From Auanema rhodensis (taxonomy: Eukaryota > Nematoda > Chromadorea > Rhabditida > Rhabditidae): a stretch of 64,000 nucleotides of DNA. How positions within the stretch are numbered: position 1 is the stretch's first letter; each line of letters opens with the position of its first letter. The position numbers and the translations under genes were made by a program. The notes below the pieces were generated by a model. The model ran no database searches. It was not told the DNA's origin and saw only the letters and a list, made by a program, of their open reading frames with translations. The stretch covers positions 7,750,001-7,814,000 of the forward strand of contig OZ059897.1 in the NCBI GenBank assembly GCA_964057225.1. The letters run 5' to 3'. Shown here one piece after another: positions 1 through 12,101 of the stretch.

Positions 1-150
1 TGACTAATACATCAAACCTTCTACTGAAAAAAACGACAATGAAAAAGAATAAGAATAGCTTGAAGAGTTGAAAACGAAAAAGGACAGTAACGTAAAGATA
101 GCAGAATCCTTTGTGAACTAGGAATCCCTCATCTTTTCAATGTTATCATG

Positions 151-1017
151 ATGGCCAATGAATAGATAATACAACAGAAGTCATTGACAAAACTACAACG
201 ATACTCTTGCTGGCTAATAGAGCTTTCCGACGACAACGCATCGTAGTCATCATCATCATCGCAACATCTGAAGTTGTACTGGACGATAGATCTGAACAAG
301 AGAACTGAGAAATGGACGAAAAGAAAGTTTTTTTTTGAGAATAAAAGATATGAAAAGTTGATTCACATCATCTGTATTACCTTTTTAGTTTCATAACAAC
401 CTAACGTTGTAGCATTGTTATCATATTCTGCGTCAACGTTTTCATTTATTTTTTGACAAAATTTCATTTCGTTCTTTCTCAAATATATTTAGAAATGTCT
501 CAACTGTTTTTCTAAGGGTACTAAGTTAAAAAAACTGTTTAAAAATTTAAATCCAAATAATCTTTAAGGTTTTTTCTTTAATCAATGTTAGATGATTAGA
601 GATGAAGTAACTTAAACGTTAAGGGATAGATGTCCGATGTTTGGACTTCAGATGTTGCGAGTATGCACAGTAAGCCGACTAGAAAAAGCTAGAAATTGAC
701 TAAATACAACAAAGCATTAAGAAAAAGAAAAATTTCTGAGCAAAGCAACAAAGATTACTTTTATATAATTGCTTTTCTCAATCTCCTTTAAGCAAAATTA
801 TTTTTTCATGAAAATCTCTAGCATTTTCCATTTTCTTGAGATAATTCTTTTCAGCCTGTATTAATAGTAGATCAAACTTTAAATTTGCTTAATTATTTAC
901 CTTAGAGCCTTGTTCACTCCACATGCGTTCGATGGCCGTCAAACGATGATCCCATGAAGTATGATCGTCATGCATCAACAAGAATCCTAATAACCTCTTG
1001 CATCTTGCTATAATGCA
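151..1017 (-). CDS. Candidate exons of an unrecognised minus-strand gene (partial)
   Basis: The better exon is 901-1017 (117 nt, 39 codons). It is open in one frame, preceded by CCCTCAG and ends in a good donor, AAG|GTAAAT. Its translation looks protein-like and contains the stretch SWDHRLTAIERMWSEQGSK. A phase-compatible continuation starts at 304 after a strong TTTCTCAG acceptor. It runs in the same frame to a stop near 151, is Ser/Thr/Met-rich and contains RCRRKALLASKS; it could instead leave by a donor near 204. I recognise no family. Upstream exons were not found. The call rests on splice sites and phase only, so this may be a decayed gene or chance. Confidence 0.3.
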
Positions 1018-2021
1018 CTGAGGGCTTTTCTTCCTTTTACCTTATCCTCTTCCCCCATCTTTACTCAACATATTGCCACCGTAATCCGCTTACTAGAGAC
1101 TTGACTGTTTGCATTGCTTTGACTTTGCTTCGGACCATGCGCAAGCAAATTCCCTTACTTGCTTCTCATAATATTTCTGTTAAAATTTTTGTTTGAGGGT
1201 TTTACTAAATGATTATTTAGCGCTAGTAATAGTACAGAAAAACGTGTTAAGTTTGTTGCCCAGATTCAATGTAGATCAGCCTGAAATGCATTGCTATACA
1301 ATCTGATATCTTGCAGCCTGCAGTGCCTTTAGCTGATCGAAGTTCACGTTTCTTTCTTCTTGTCCAACCAAAAAAAATTATTTGATTGAATTGACCAAAA
1401 AAGCAATAATTTCACAAAATAAACATTGACATAGTTATGATAAATTTCTTTTTTTTTCTTCAACCAAAAGTAAACTTTCATTTGAAATAAAAAGAAATGG
1501 CCCATGTACTTTCTTTCTTTTATGTGCGAAGAACAGCAACAGGTAATCAAGCAAGGGAAGCTGAAATGAAAAATAAAAAAAAGAAATTCTTGCAATTTGC
1601 ATACATTAGCAAGTAATATATTCATTTAATTATATTTCTAATGTTTGTTTAGAAAACAGATGCAATTGTGACCATATTCTGATGAATCTCTCGCCATCGC
1701 CTGACAACGCTGGTGGCCCATCAGCTTTGCTTCTACATTCCAAATACTTCAAAGATGCATCCTTTCTCTGTTTCTTCTGCTTCTTTCGCCTTTTCTTCTT
1801 TTTCGTGTACCGTAAGTCGAGCTTTTTGTGTATTTCATGTACTTATAGATAGCAAAGCGAATAGCAAACACCCAGGAACATCTAGTATTCTCTTTCATAA
1901 TTTTTCTGTTTCCTTCTATAATCTCATCTCTTTCTCTATTTAAGATAAAAAATAAAATTAAAATTTTAATTAATTGAATTTTATTTAAAAAAAAAAGAAA
2001 AAAACAAGTATTTCCTCAAAC
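1018..2021. other. Intergenic stretch with poly(A) signal of the HAD gene
   Basis: AT-rich sequence with long A- and T-runs and no convincing exon on either strand. Near its right end TTTATT at about 1980-1985 reads AATAAA on the minus strand. It lies about 40 nt past the stop of the hydrolase gene and is its likely polyadenylation signal. Confidence 0.5.
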
Positions 2022-3049
2022 TTAGTTATCAAACTTAAATTTGACATTTAATAATTCTTCAAGCTGCTGGACAGCTTCATCTTCTTTAGCCAAATTGACC
2101 TAAAATAAATTTTTAAAAATCTAATAATTTAAACAGATATAAAAATACTTGTATGGCTTTCCATCCTAAAGCAATAGCAGCATCACAGTTCTCTTTGAGA
2201 TCATCAAGAAATACCAATTCACTTGGTTCAAGTCCCAAACGTTCGCTGCAGATCTGAAGTAATACGACATGGATGAGACACAATTAACAAGTCGTTTTAC
2301 CTGATAAATCTTTGGATCTGGTTTCATAACACCTTCAAGACATGACTCAACAACAACATTGAATACAGAGGTATCATAGGGCAAACGCGGAACTTTTTGA
2401 GCCTAAAGTATAATTTATAGAATTAAAAAGTATTTTGATACCAAATTACAATATCAATATGACAGTTATTAGTCAGCAAAGCACTTTTTAATCCATGATC
2501 TTTCAACTGAGGAATGAGAATATTGATTTTCTTACTCTGAAATCATACATTAATGATCAATTTAATAACCAAAAACTTTTTTTTCCAACTCACGAGACTT
2601 ATAAAACGTTTATCGATCAAGCATGGAGAAATAAACTTAAAGCCGGCTGGAATTGTTGCATTATACTGAAATGGTGATATGTATATTGATAATAATTCAG
2701 GTAAATGTAAACTTTTTCTTTGATGTAATCAGCAAAAAGACCATTTTCAACTTCTTCAACAGATATGCTGCCTGTGAACATTCCTCTTCCGCCACCAAGC
2801 CATTCAGTAAAACTAGTTCCTGAATCCGAGAAAGCCATTTGAGAAAAAAAGCAATTTATATGAAAAATTGTTTACCTTTGACTTCAGAAGCTATTGTTCC
2901 AACTGGTAATCCAGCGTTTCGATCACATTCTTAAATTTCAAATGTTTATAGTTGAAGATGCTAATCAATAAACCTTCCCAAACTGAACCTAGCTTATCGA
3001 AAGCAAGAATAACTCCACCAAAATCAAACACAACAGCTTTAATTGGCAT
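2022..3049 (-). CDS. HAD-superfamily hydrolase (epoxide hydrolase/ACAD10 N-domain type)
   Basis: Eight exons join to a 226-residue soluble protein: 2974-3049, 2876-2929, 2713-2819, 2594-2665, 2450-2536, 2301-2402, 2149-2253 and 2022-2099. All phases agree. Haloacid-dehalogenase motifs occur in order: VVFDFGGVI with the nucleophile D9, LLTNN with T125, GVMKPDPKIYQ with K159, and VFLDDLKEN with D183/D184. Spacing and length fit the subfamily that includes the N-terminal domains of soluble epoxide hydrolase and of ACAD10; its members are phosphatases or similar hydrolases. The substrate cannot be inferred. The second Asp of the usual DxD is Gly here. The region between motifs I and II would be the helical cap. 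Donors of introns 1 and 3 are the unusual GTTTAT and GTTTAC. No signal peptide or membrane segment is seen. The family call is firm and the function is open. Confidence 0.93.
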
Positions 3050-5370
3050 TATCAAATTTTTTTTCCTGAAATGTTCACTATATGTTTTGAAGGGAAACAC
3101 TATTGTTCCAATGATCACAAATGAAAAAACAAAGACAAATTGCAAAGTGTTCAATTAAGATGAAAGTTTCCAGCTGAAACTCATGAAATCAAACGAATTC
3201 GTCAAAGTTAATGATCAGAAAAAAAATTTTCTTCGATATGTGACGTAATAGATGGAAAAACGGAGGAAATGGAACTAAAATTAGAAAAGCAAAGAAGATA
3301 AAAATTCGAAAACGAACAATACAACATGTTAAATAGAATTTCACCTTTTCTCCGTTCACTCATTATTTTAATTCAAAAATAATGAAAAAACGGAAAAAAA
3401 GTGAAAATTTGAACTTCAAATATTGAAATTATTGAAATAATAATATCATATATGATATGGCGGTATTTATATAGGAACGTAAGTATGAATATAACAATCA
3501 AAACCAGGTATGATCAATAGAAATAAACTATAAAAAATGGTTTTTCATGCTCATTTCAAAATGAAAAAATGAACTTTAGTGATCTGATTGAACGCATTTG
3601 AATGTTTCAGAGCAATTGCTTTTGCAAATATTGATAAGTCAATGACGGATAGTCATTGATGTTTCAATGTACTCTCCTCCTTTCCTAACTTTTCACATGT
3701 ATAGTCATGTTACAAGTATGACGAAATACAATTTTCACACGAATTGTATGAAAATGGGAAATTGAGCAGCACATGTTTGAGCAACACACATACTTGCACA
3801 GTGGCACGGTGATTGAAATAAAATTTAATAAGATCAAACTGATTGAAAAATGAAGTTAGTGATAAGGTGTTGTTTGCTATGAACTCGTCGGGCAGTCATT
3901 GCTAGTATCGTGGATATTTTGATACTTAAAGCCTCAAATTTTATACTGTGAAAGTATGAGAAACTTTATTTTAATCGCCTTCAAAGTTTGTTTTTTCGAT
4001 TTTCTTCAGAAATAAATTGAGATACGAAGGGCATTTCCACAGTGTAGTCTGTCACATACTGGAGTAACACTTCGTCTGGAAAGTTGAACATGTTTACTTG
4101 AGAAAAGTTGTTTCGAATCAAAAAAAGGAGATGAAAACATCAACTGCGTCAACTATCGGATGGAAATTTAATGTTTTTTTGAAGTTCTTGCAATGATGTT
4201 AGAAAGTTCAATTAACTATTGGTCAAAGAAACATTTATATTAAGTAATGTCTCGTCATTTTGTTATCTTCTATTCTTAACTACTAAATAAGGAGAGATGA
4301 ATCCGGTTTTACTACATCTGTACATGATGATGAGAAAAAGATGAAGACGATGTATGTAGACGAAGAAGAAGACGACGACGACGACGAAGAAGTTTGTTCC
4401 ATTGTCTGTATCTCTTATGTTTGTATGTGTGGATGTGTGTATGATTACCACATGGCATTAACGCTCTCCTAGGTCGTTGTCTTCATCGTTTATTATCGTT
4501 TTGCTATCATTAATGTGTCTATGTGCTTCAAGTGTACATGTATAGATGATCATCATGATGATGTACTACCTGATTACTCTTATTGTCGTCGTCGTCTTCT
4601 TTTTCATCTTTATCATCATCCTCCTTCTTCTTCTTTTTTTATTCAGCGCTAGTTGTAGTTGTCGTCGGATACAGAAGAGGTTACGACAATGAAGAAGACC
4701 ATCACCACGACGAAGACAATGGTCTTATACTATGACATACGTTTAAAGTCGAGCAGAACAAATGAACGACGTATTCGAGCATGTCTTTAGTTATATATTT
4801 TATCTTGTGAATACTTGTTGTTTTCTTACGTTCTCATCAAATAATTTCCGAAAATAGAAGGGAAAAGACTTTACAGTAGCATCATCTCTCTAGCTTTATC
4901 CTTTTACATGGTCAACTTGTATCTTTCCTCGTGATGCATCTAGATTTAGCCCAGGAACCACTTCAGATTATCGCACTGTCTATGCCATTAGATGTTTACC
5001 ACAACAGCTTTCATTCATCTTTTTTTCTTTTTTTTTTCACTTTTCCTATCATATGCTGCCGATTTTCTCTAACAAACTACAAACGGATATCATAAAAATA
5101 AAAATAAATATCATTTTCATCTTTTTTTTAATTCAATTCCATTTTTTTTTCATAGATCACTATACATTAAACATGAAGTTTTATACTTTCCTTATTATTT
5201 AGTTCAGTAATCAATGCTTTCTCTCAACCCATGCAGCTGATTGTCATGTTTTTTTTCTTTTTTTTTCTTGTCGAAAAAAACATCATTTCAATAACCATTT
5301 GTCACCAAAAGTTCATGTATCTCTTCGTACTTTTTATAAAATAGCTTAATATTAAGATTATAATGAGGAT
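3050..5370. other. Intergenic region with trinucleotide-rich tracts
   Basis: No supported exon on either strand. Around 4320-4392 there is a GAA/GAC/GAT-rich tract ending in several GAC repeats, and 4560-4640 holds a GTC/ATC/TTC-rich counterpart. The frames open in these tracts encode simple amino-acid runs and are not treated as genes. The right part should contain the promoter of the Patched-related gene, but no specific motif is recognised. Confidence 0.45.
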
Positions 5371-5378
5371 TGTTTTAG
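5371..5378 (+). promoter_or_regulatory. Probable trans-splice acceptor of the Patched-related gene
   Basis: TGTTTTAG ends 17 nt before the start codon at 5396. It is a good nematode 3' splice site with no visible upstream coding exon, as expected of a spliced-leader acceptor. It could instead end an intron in the 5' UTR. Confidence 0.5.
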
Positions 5379-5395
5379 CATTGTTGTCTCCGTGA

Positions 5396-8300
5396 ATGGA
5401 GCAGATCAGCCACTGGTTGGCTCATCGACCACTGGGAGTATTAGTGATTGTTGGTCTTATTATCTGCCCAATACTAAGGCAAGTACAAGTTTCAGATGTT
5501 TTCGTTCTATAAATTGAAAGTGAAAATGAAGTCTTTTAGTTAGTTGTTGAATCAATGCTATTTTTCTCATCAATATCATACATAATTTCTAAAAATGATT
5601 CTATTATTATGATTAGAAATTGCACTATACATATAGTCCAATAGATAAACTTATTATTAATTAAATCAATTGCATATTAAATAGATTCAACTTTTTTGTC
5701 ACGAAAATACAACCGTTTGTTTCTAAAAAAATATTTAAAAATGAAAATCATATTTAGACTATGAACTAATTAGCATATTATAGTTATTTTGCGTTTAATC
5801 CTTTACGGATAGAATCAGACGTTAGAAGAGGTTTCGCCCAACGAAATGGTCGTTCAACACATGAATTAAGGGTTTGTATCTAACTAGATGTATATAGTTA
5901 GAAAATAATTCTGTTGTTTTAGAGCTTTTCAGATTTTTATAATATTACATATGAAGGATTAGATATATGGGTTATACTCATTACTCCAAAACGAGATGGT
6001 TCTGAAAAATATTTAAAAGTTAATCAAACTTTACTTGATGAAGTAAAATAATTTTTATTCGAAATGATGTTTTTCATAACTATTCGATCTTTTAGGTAGA
6101 ACGACTTGACAAATTCATTCAAAATTTTTCAATCATTGAAGACAAAAAAGTCCTTAGTGTTGCAGATTTAGAAGCTTCAAGGCTAAATTATTTGTTTGAT
6201 TGGTTTAAAGTATAATCATCGATGAAAACTTTTTATAATTATATTTTTATAACTTTAGTATTCATATGAGTGGTCAACATTCTTAGGTGATATTGATTTA
6301 TCACATCCAGTTGGCCGTTCGATGGGTCATGAATTCTTTACCGGAAGTCATTTCTTTGGAACTAATCGGCATACAAATGAAGTGATATATTTGAAATTAT
6401 AATTGTTTCATAAAATTATTTCAATATTTTAGTCAAAACCTATAGAGTCAGCGACATATATGACTTTATGGTATATGAGTCAAGCTGTGACATATGAAGA
6501 TAAGAAGAGATTGGAAAAGCTTCAAATGAAGTTATTTGATTTAAGTAAAGCTGATAACTTCAGTAGTTTGATCAGTTATCAAATGTATGGTGATCAGGTA
6601 CTTGAATAATTATAATTTGAAAGAACAAAATTGTTTTTGAAAGGTAGCCAATGCAGAAATGTTACGTGGAACTATGTTCACTGTAAAACTATTCATTGTT
6701 GGAGTTGTTATGATGACTGTTTTCATGATATACTCATTCAATCATCTGGAATTCAAATCTCAGGTAATAGAAAAGAGAAACATCTGAATATTGTTAATTA
6801 CAACAATATAGATTATTCAAACCATAACTGCAATAGCATCGCCAACTATTGCAACGGCTACTTGTTTCGGAATTCTAGGATGGACAGGAACTCCATTCAA
6901 TTCCATCATGTGTATTACACCATTTTTAGTCATGGGAATAGGTAAGAATCAGATAATATATCTTCTTAACCATTCAATCATATCAATAATGAAGGTGTTG
7001 ATGATGCATTCCTCTTACTTCATTGTTGGAGACGTAATCTTCATATGGAAAATAAGCAAAAACGAATTCAATGTGTATTATTGGAAATAGGTCCATCAAT
7101 GGCTATAACATCAGTAACGAATACGCTCGCTTTCGGAATTGGAATGACCTCACCTACCCCTCAGGCAAAAAGAATTCGTCTAGTTATTGAATTTTTAAAC
7201 CTTTTTTTTTAGATGAGTACTTTCTGTTTATGTACTGCAATTGCTGTTTTTCTTGATTTGATCTTTGAATTTGTTATATTTGTTCCAATTATGATACTTA
7301 CATATAAGGAAAAAGACGAAAAAGCTATTAGTAGTAGTCCATCAAGGTTTTACTTTTTCTATCTTTTCAATAATATTTGTGACCAAATTCAGATTTGCTT
7401 TCTTATCGTGGACTAAATACGTCAATGTTCTTCTTTCGAATGCTGGACGTTTCATAGTCACATGTCTAACTATATTCCTCTACATATCAGCAACATATGG
7501 AGTGTCAAATCTTATTCCATCATTCGATCCATCCAAAACATTTCCAAAAGATTCTGAGCTTTTAGTTGCTTTACAAAACTTTGAACGAATTCAGCTAGAG
7601 GTATGTGAAAATTCTGTAAATTTAGATTTACGTTTACATATTGTAGTATGCTCCCATTAACTTTGTTAGTCGTCAGTTGCCAGACTTAAGAAATGAAACA
7701 CAAGTTGAATCATTCTTTGAAATGATATCTAGATTAGAAAATCGAGAGTTTTGTTATGGAAGTGAGCGAACTCAGCTACTTTTACGTGATTATATCAACG
7801 TAAGTTTAGTTCATCACAAAAAAATACCGTTTTTCTTGTATTACAGGCAATTAATGGAACAGATTTGTCTTACGAACGAGTTCCGAAATTCTTGAGTGAT
7901 CGTCAAATTGCAGACAAAAAAATTATGCAATATCATATTGAAAAGTAGGTTTTTTTAAATTTATTTTATGAATAAATGTAATATAATATAAATATTATAG
8001 TAATACAGTATTGATTGATGGTCTTAACTATATTGTAATATGTAAAGGTTTGAGAATTAGATCAGCGAATGCTAAACAATTATCATTTCTTCCAGGTAGT
8101 TTGGATTGGAATGAACGCGCCAGTCGAATTGAACGAACTCGGCAAATAATTGACGAATATCCTCAATTTAATACAACATTGTTTGATTATGATAGTACTA
8201 TCTATGATTTAATTATAACGGTTAAAGTAAGTCTTATACATTTCACGTGAATGTCACGTGCTTTCACGTCAAATTCAAGCAATATTGAGTATTCTCATTT

Positions 8301-9045
8301 CGAACTAAAAACAAAGATGAAACGGTTGCATCTGGTACTTTTTAAATAAAATGGCTAATTTCAGTATGAACTGATAAAGGCTGTTCTACTAACATTTGTG
8401 TGTATGGCAGTAGCTTGTGGCTTCATGATTCCCAGCTTTGGTGCTGCTTCAATTGCCACGTTATCAATGCTTTCCATTTCATATAGTACGTTTTCTTAAC
8501 TATAACATATGACATTATTGTTAATCTGAAGCTTTACTTGGTTGGTTGTCTATTTGGGGACAAGATATGGATCCAGTTACAATGATCAATGTATTGATGG
8601 CTATTGGTTTCAGCGTTGATTTTAGGTGACAAAAGACTTTGTTTCTTAGATTATTTAAGTTAATAATCGTTTCAGTGCTCATGTTTGTTATCATTATCAT
8701 ATACATCGTCATCAAGATATCAAAATGACGGCTAAAGAAAGAATTGAAAGTATTCTGAAAAGTGTTGGTCGTCCAATGATTGAGGTAAATTAGTACAGCT
8801 TATTGAGAAAGAAGCATATTCTTTCCATATTTCAGGCTTCATTTTCAACTTTACTTTGCATGTTGCCATTGTTTTTTGTTCCTGTATATATTATCGAATC
8901 ATTTGCACGTACTGTCTGTCTTGTTGCATCATTTGGTCTATTTCATGGAATTGTTATGATTCCTGTTATACTGTCATGGCTAGAACCTTCCAAAGCGCCA
9001 ATTGATCCTAATGCTCGAGAAATATTGCTCACATCTTCAGCCTAG
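5396..9045 (+). CDS. Patched-related (PTR) sterol-sensing-domain membrane protein
   Basis: Eighteen exons with fully consistent phases give 821 residues: 5396-5478, 5784-5871, 5923-6042, 6096-6209, 6259-6381, 6433-6597, 6644-6763, 6812-6941, 6995-7164, 7213-7346, 7393-7600, 7647-7799, 7847-7944, 8001-8226, 8365-8485, 8532-8625, 8676-8784, 8836-9045. The layout is that of nematode PTR proteins. There is an N-terminal membrane segment (WLAHRPLGVLVIVGLIICP), a first extracellular loop, a sterol-sensing block at about 235-400, a second loop and a C-terminal membrane block. The RND/Patched signatures are present: GIGVDD at 313-318 in TM4 and GFSVDFSAH at about 710-718 in the second half. Nematode PTR proteins act in cuticle formation, moulting and membrane trafficking; which member this is cannot be told. 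Introns 1 and 9 use GC donors (AAG|GCAAGT and CAG|GCAAAA). The start follows a probable trans-splice acceptor. Confidence 0.95.
8241..8270. repeat. Triple CACGT motif cluster in a PTR intron
   Basis: Three copies of TCACGT, two of them full CACGTG, within 30 nt of intron 14 of the Patched-related gene. Confidence 0.8.
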
Positions 9046-9423
9046 TCCAAATATCATCATTACTTCTCTAATTCAATCTCAACGACATAATAATTCTTTT
9101 CAAATATCAGAAATTCTATCTCTGTACAGTATATGTTTCTCATTTTATATTTTTAAAACAGATAAAGCTGGTAAAGCGTAAATTTGAATATGTGTTCATG
9201 TTATTTTACGTGAATATTATACGTGAAAACAAATTATTTTGATATGGCATGTTTGCACGAATGGTTGTTTCGTTTCTTTCCAGAAATTTTATAAAATAAA
9301 GATAATCGTAAAATGTTTTATTTATTAAATTATTAACAATTCATTTGAATTATGTTGTAATATTAATTATTATATATTTAAGCTTCAACGAAGCTTATAT
9401 TCTATTATTTCATAACTTGGTTT
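9046..9423. other. Short convergent 3' intergenic region
   Basis: Lies between the stops of the Patched-related gene (plus) and the C6-domain gene (minus). AATAAA-type signals occur near 9296 on the plus strand and at about 9315 on the minus strand, so the two transcripts may end close to or past each other. A double ACGTGAA motif sits at 9204-9230. Confidence 0.5.
9204..9230. repeat. Paired TACGTGAA motif, copy 1
   Basis: Two TACGTGAA units separated by TATTA in the 3' region of the Patched-related gene. A near-identical pair occurs at about 55796-55819. Confidence 0.8.
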
Positions 9424-10358
9424 TTACTTTCCGGCATGAGCTTCATCAATGCTAGCGTATGAATAGTCGGATCCGGTAGATCCAGTCTGTGAGCAGGAAA
9501 CCTTGGCTATAGTTGGTCCGGAGCCATCAGCATTAGCCTTCCAATTTCCCTCAACGCAGTAAACCTTGAATTTAGTTATACATAAGATTTTCTCAAAACG
9601 TTATTAGTGATTTTACCTGGAGGTTAGCAGTAGGATTTCCAGTAGATTGTTTGATAATAGTAGCTCCGTCAGCATCGACGACTTGAATAACAACTTGAGT
9701 TGGCTAAAAATGATAATGATAAGTTGCGATAACTTTATCGCGAGACTTACGTTAGTTTCAGGAGCAGCAGTGCAGAGCAAATATCCAACAGTTGGACAAG
9801 TTGAACTAATTCTTTTAAGAGAAGAACATTGCTGATAAGTAGTAGCATCACCTATTGGATTAATCTTTGGAACATTGACAGAAGTGAGAGGAGCACAACA
9901 TGCTGTAATAAACGTATAAGGAAATGGTACAATTAATTTGATTTCAAGTATGCTTAATAACTGAAAAATTTGCAACTTTCAACTTTTATTTCATTCTGCT
10001 ATTTTCACCGTTTCTGGAGATGATCATCGTGTGTCATTTCCACGAAATCGGAAACAAGAGATCGAGAAGATAGCGAATGACGACTTTTCTGTTAGAGATA
10101 GGATTAGCGTTGATAATCCTATCACCTAATCGAGATGACAACCGTTAATCTCATCGAGAATTTCAAATAAAATTTCTATTGCCATGAAGTAACAATGATT
10201 GATTAATGACAAATAGTTTTTCTACATTATTTCACTTTCAATTTGTGATAATTACAAGATTCAAAGGACTTACGGACTGTTGGAGTTACAGGAGTAGTTG
10301 GAACGCAAGCATTGGATAAAGCAATGGCAGCAAGGAAGGCAACAGCTACTGCAGACAT
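9424..10358 (-). CDS. Small secreted C6-domain protein
   Basis: Four exons (10274-10358, 9751-9902, 9617-9703, 9424-9564) encode 154 residues. The ATG directly follows a TTTCAG acceptor, suggesting trans-splicing. Residues 1-17 form a signal peptide (MSAVAVAFLAAIALSNA). The mature chain starts with a Thr/Pro-rich linker, then C30-C31 and further cysteines in a pattern that, with the central VVIQVVDADG strand, matches the C6 domain (Pfam C6), a family expanded in nematodes. The function of C6 proteins is unknown; they are presumed extracellular. The first intron is about 370 nt while the others are about 50 nt. The end is rich in Ser, Gly and Tyr. The family is likely; no role is assigned. Confidence 0.9.
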
Positions 10359-12101
10359 GCTTCTTCTGAAATAAGTTTCTTTCAAACATTGAAGCAATTG
10401 GAGCATTAATAGGCTGATAACTAGGTTCAAAAGAAATTAGGAAACATAGATAGAGACGGATATAAAAGAATTTTATCAATTTCTACAGCATCCATGCTCA
10501 AGCAATAGTCATCAGATAAATCTATCTACTGAATAAAATGAAATTTCACATCATCTAGAGCTGATGATCGAAAGCTGAAGATCTCACAGCCTGAGAAGTA
10601 AAAGTGTCGAAGAAATAAAAGTGAAACATGAATAAGAGGGGTGGGGGATTGGATAAAAAGGGGTTGTCCTACTAGGAGGATCAAGAATGGAAGATATCAC
10701 AAGAATGAATGATTCTTATCAGATTATCATGTTTCCTAGCGATTTCCTTATAGTGTCTACACCTTTAAATCTGTGTTCCAGCTCCTTGTTCCAGACGTCC
10801 CAGGGTGAAAAGAGACGGATTATCGATAAAAAATAGTTTTTCTTCAATGAGTGCGGAAAAAAAGTCAAAGTCGTTAACTAACCGGAAAAAGCAAAAATAT
10901 TGAGAATTTTGCTTTCAATAAAAAATTTTTTGAAAGTATTTTCATATAGTACAACAGAACCTATAAAAGTATTTGCAAGTATAAAGTAATCTTTTAACTT
11001 ATTTTTGTGTTTTTTTTTTGTTTTCATTTGACCCTTTTACTCTTCTTTCTTGTGTAGCGTTTTCTTTGCGTTTTTCATAGATTTCACGAATTTTCAATAA
11101 TTGTTCAGAAGGAAACAACATTTATTTACAAAATTTCAGTATTGGTCATGGAATGATCATAAGTGAATTCAGATAATTTGTTCCAACATGAAACTAAAAA
11201 ACTGAAAATTTGGATCTTTGTTCAGAAAATTAAGATAAATAATAAAGTGAATATATAAAAAACACTTGAAATTAGATCAAAGCTCTATCGAAATTTACGC
11301 TTTGATGAACTTTTGCAAGAAAATTGTGTATTATCTCGTCATATCTATATTTCTCTTTAGAAATTACAAAGAAAAAAATGCTGAAATGATACTCGATCGT
11401 ACCAAAAGTGAAAAAGTTTCTTTTTTAGAAAAAATCTCTACGAGGACGGGTCATAATGGACAGGATTGAAAGTTTGACCTTAAAACATGATGGATAGATG
11501 TGTGGCTATGGCGATGATCGTCTTCATTATCAGTCTTTGACAGCGTTCTAAAGATGCTTGATCTGGAAAGGAAAAGCCGAGCCAGGATAAAACCGGAGAC
11601 CGGATAAGAAACCGCTTTGGGTTGGTGTTTGGTAGCTGTAGTGAAAGTGGAGTTAGAGAGTTGGGAGAGAGGGGGAGGGGTCATGTTTTGAGTGGCTAAA
11701 GAAGATTCGGATGATGGCGTGGATATGACAAGAGACACGAGTTCAGATGATAGGGCTGTTTGAGAAAAAGAGGATAGAAGACAGTAGTGGGACCTTTCGT
11801 GCAAATCCTATTGTTCATCTGGGTCAAATCTAAAATAGAAACGGTTCAAAAATTGGAATGAGAGACTGATAAGGCTGATTGATAATTTATGGAAAAGCTA
11901 GTCCAGTTTGGACATTTGTTCTGAATCAATGATAATGATTATGACAATGAATATTTTTAAAATGCGTCTTAAAATACTTGAGAGATTACTCCTGATATGA
12001 ATATATGCATAGATCAGATATTATCTTTTTCGTTGATTAGAGATATGATGCTGACTAGTAGAGTAGATGATTGTTGAAAGCATTTCTTTCATTTTTGTTC
12101 C
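10359..12101. other. Intergenic region
   Basis: No supported gene. A locally more GC-rich patch at 11450-11800 keeps one frame open on the minus strand for about 117 codons. It has no splice sites, no start context and a Ser/Thr/Pro-biased translation, and was not accepted as a gene. Confidence 0.4.

Noticed and set aside
11451-11804. Minus-strand frame of 117 codons
   Set aside because: Ser/Thr/Pro-biased, with no splice sites or start context; probably chance in a purine-rich patch.
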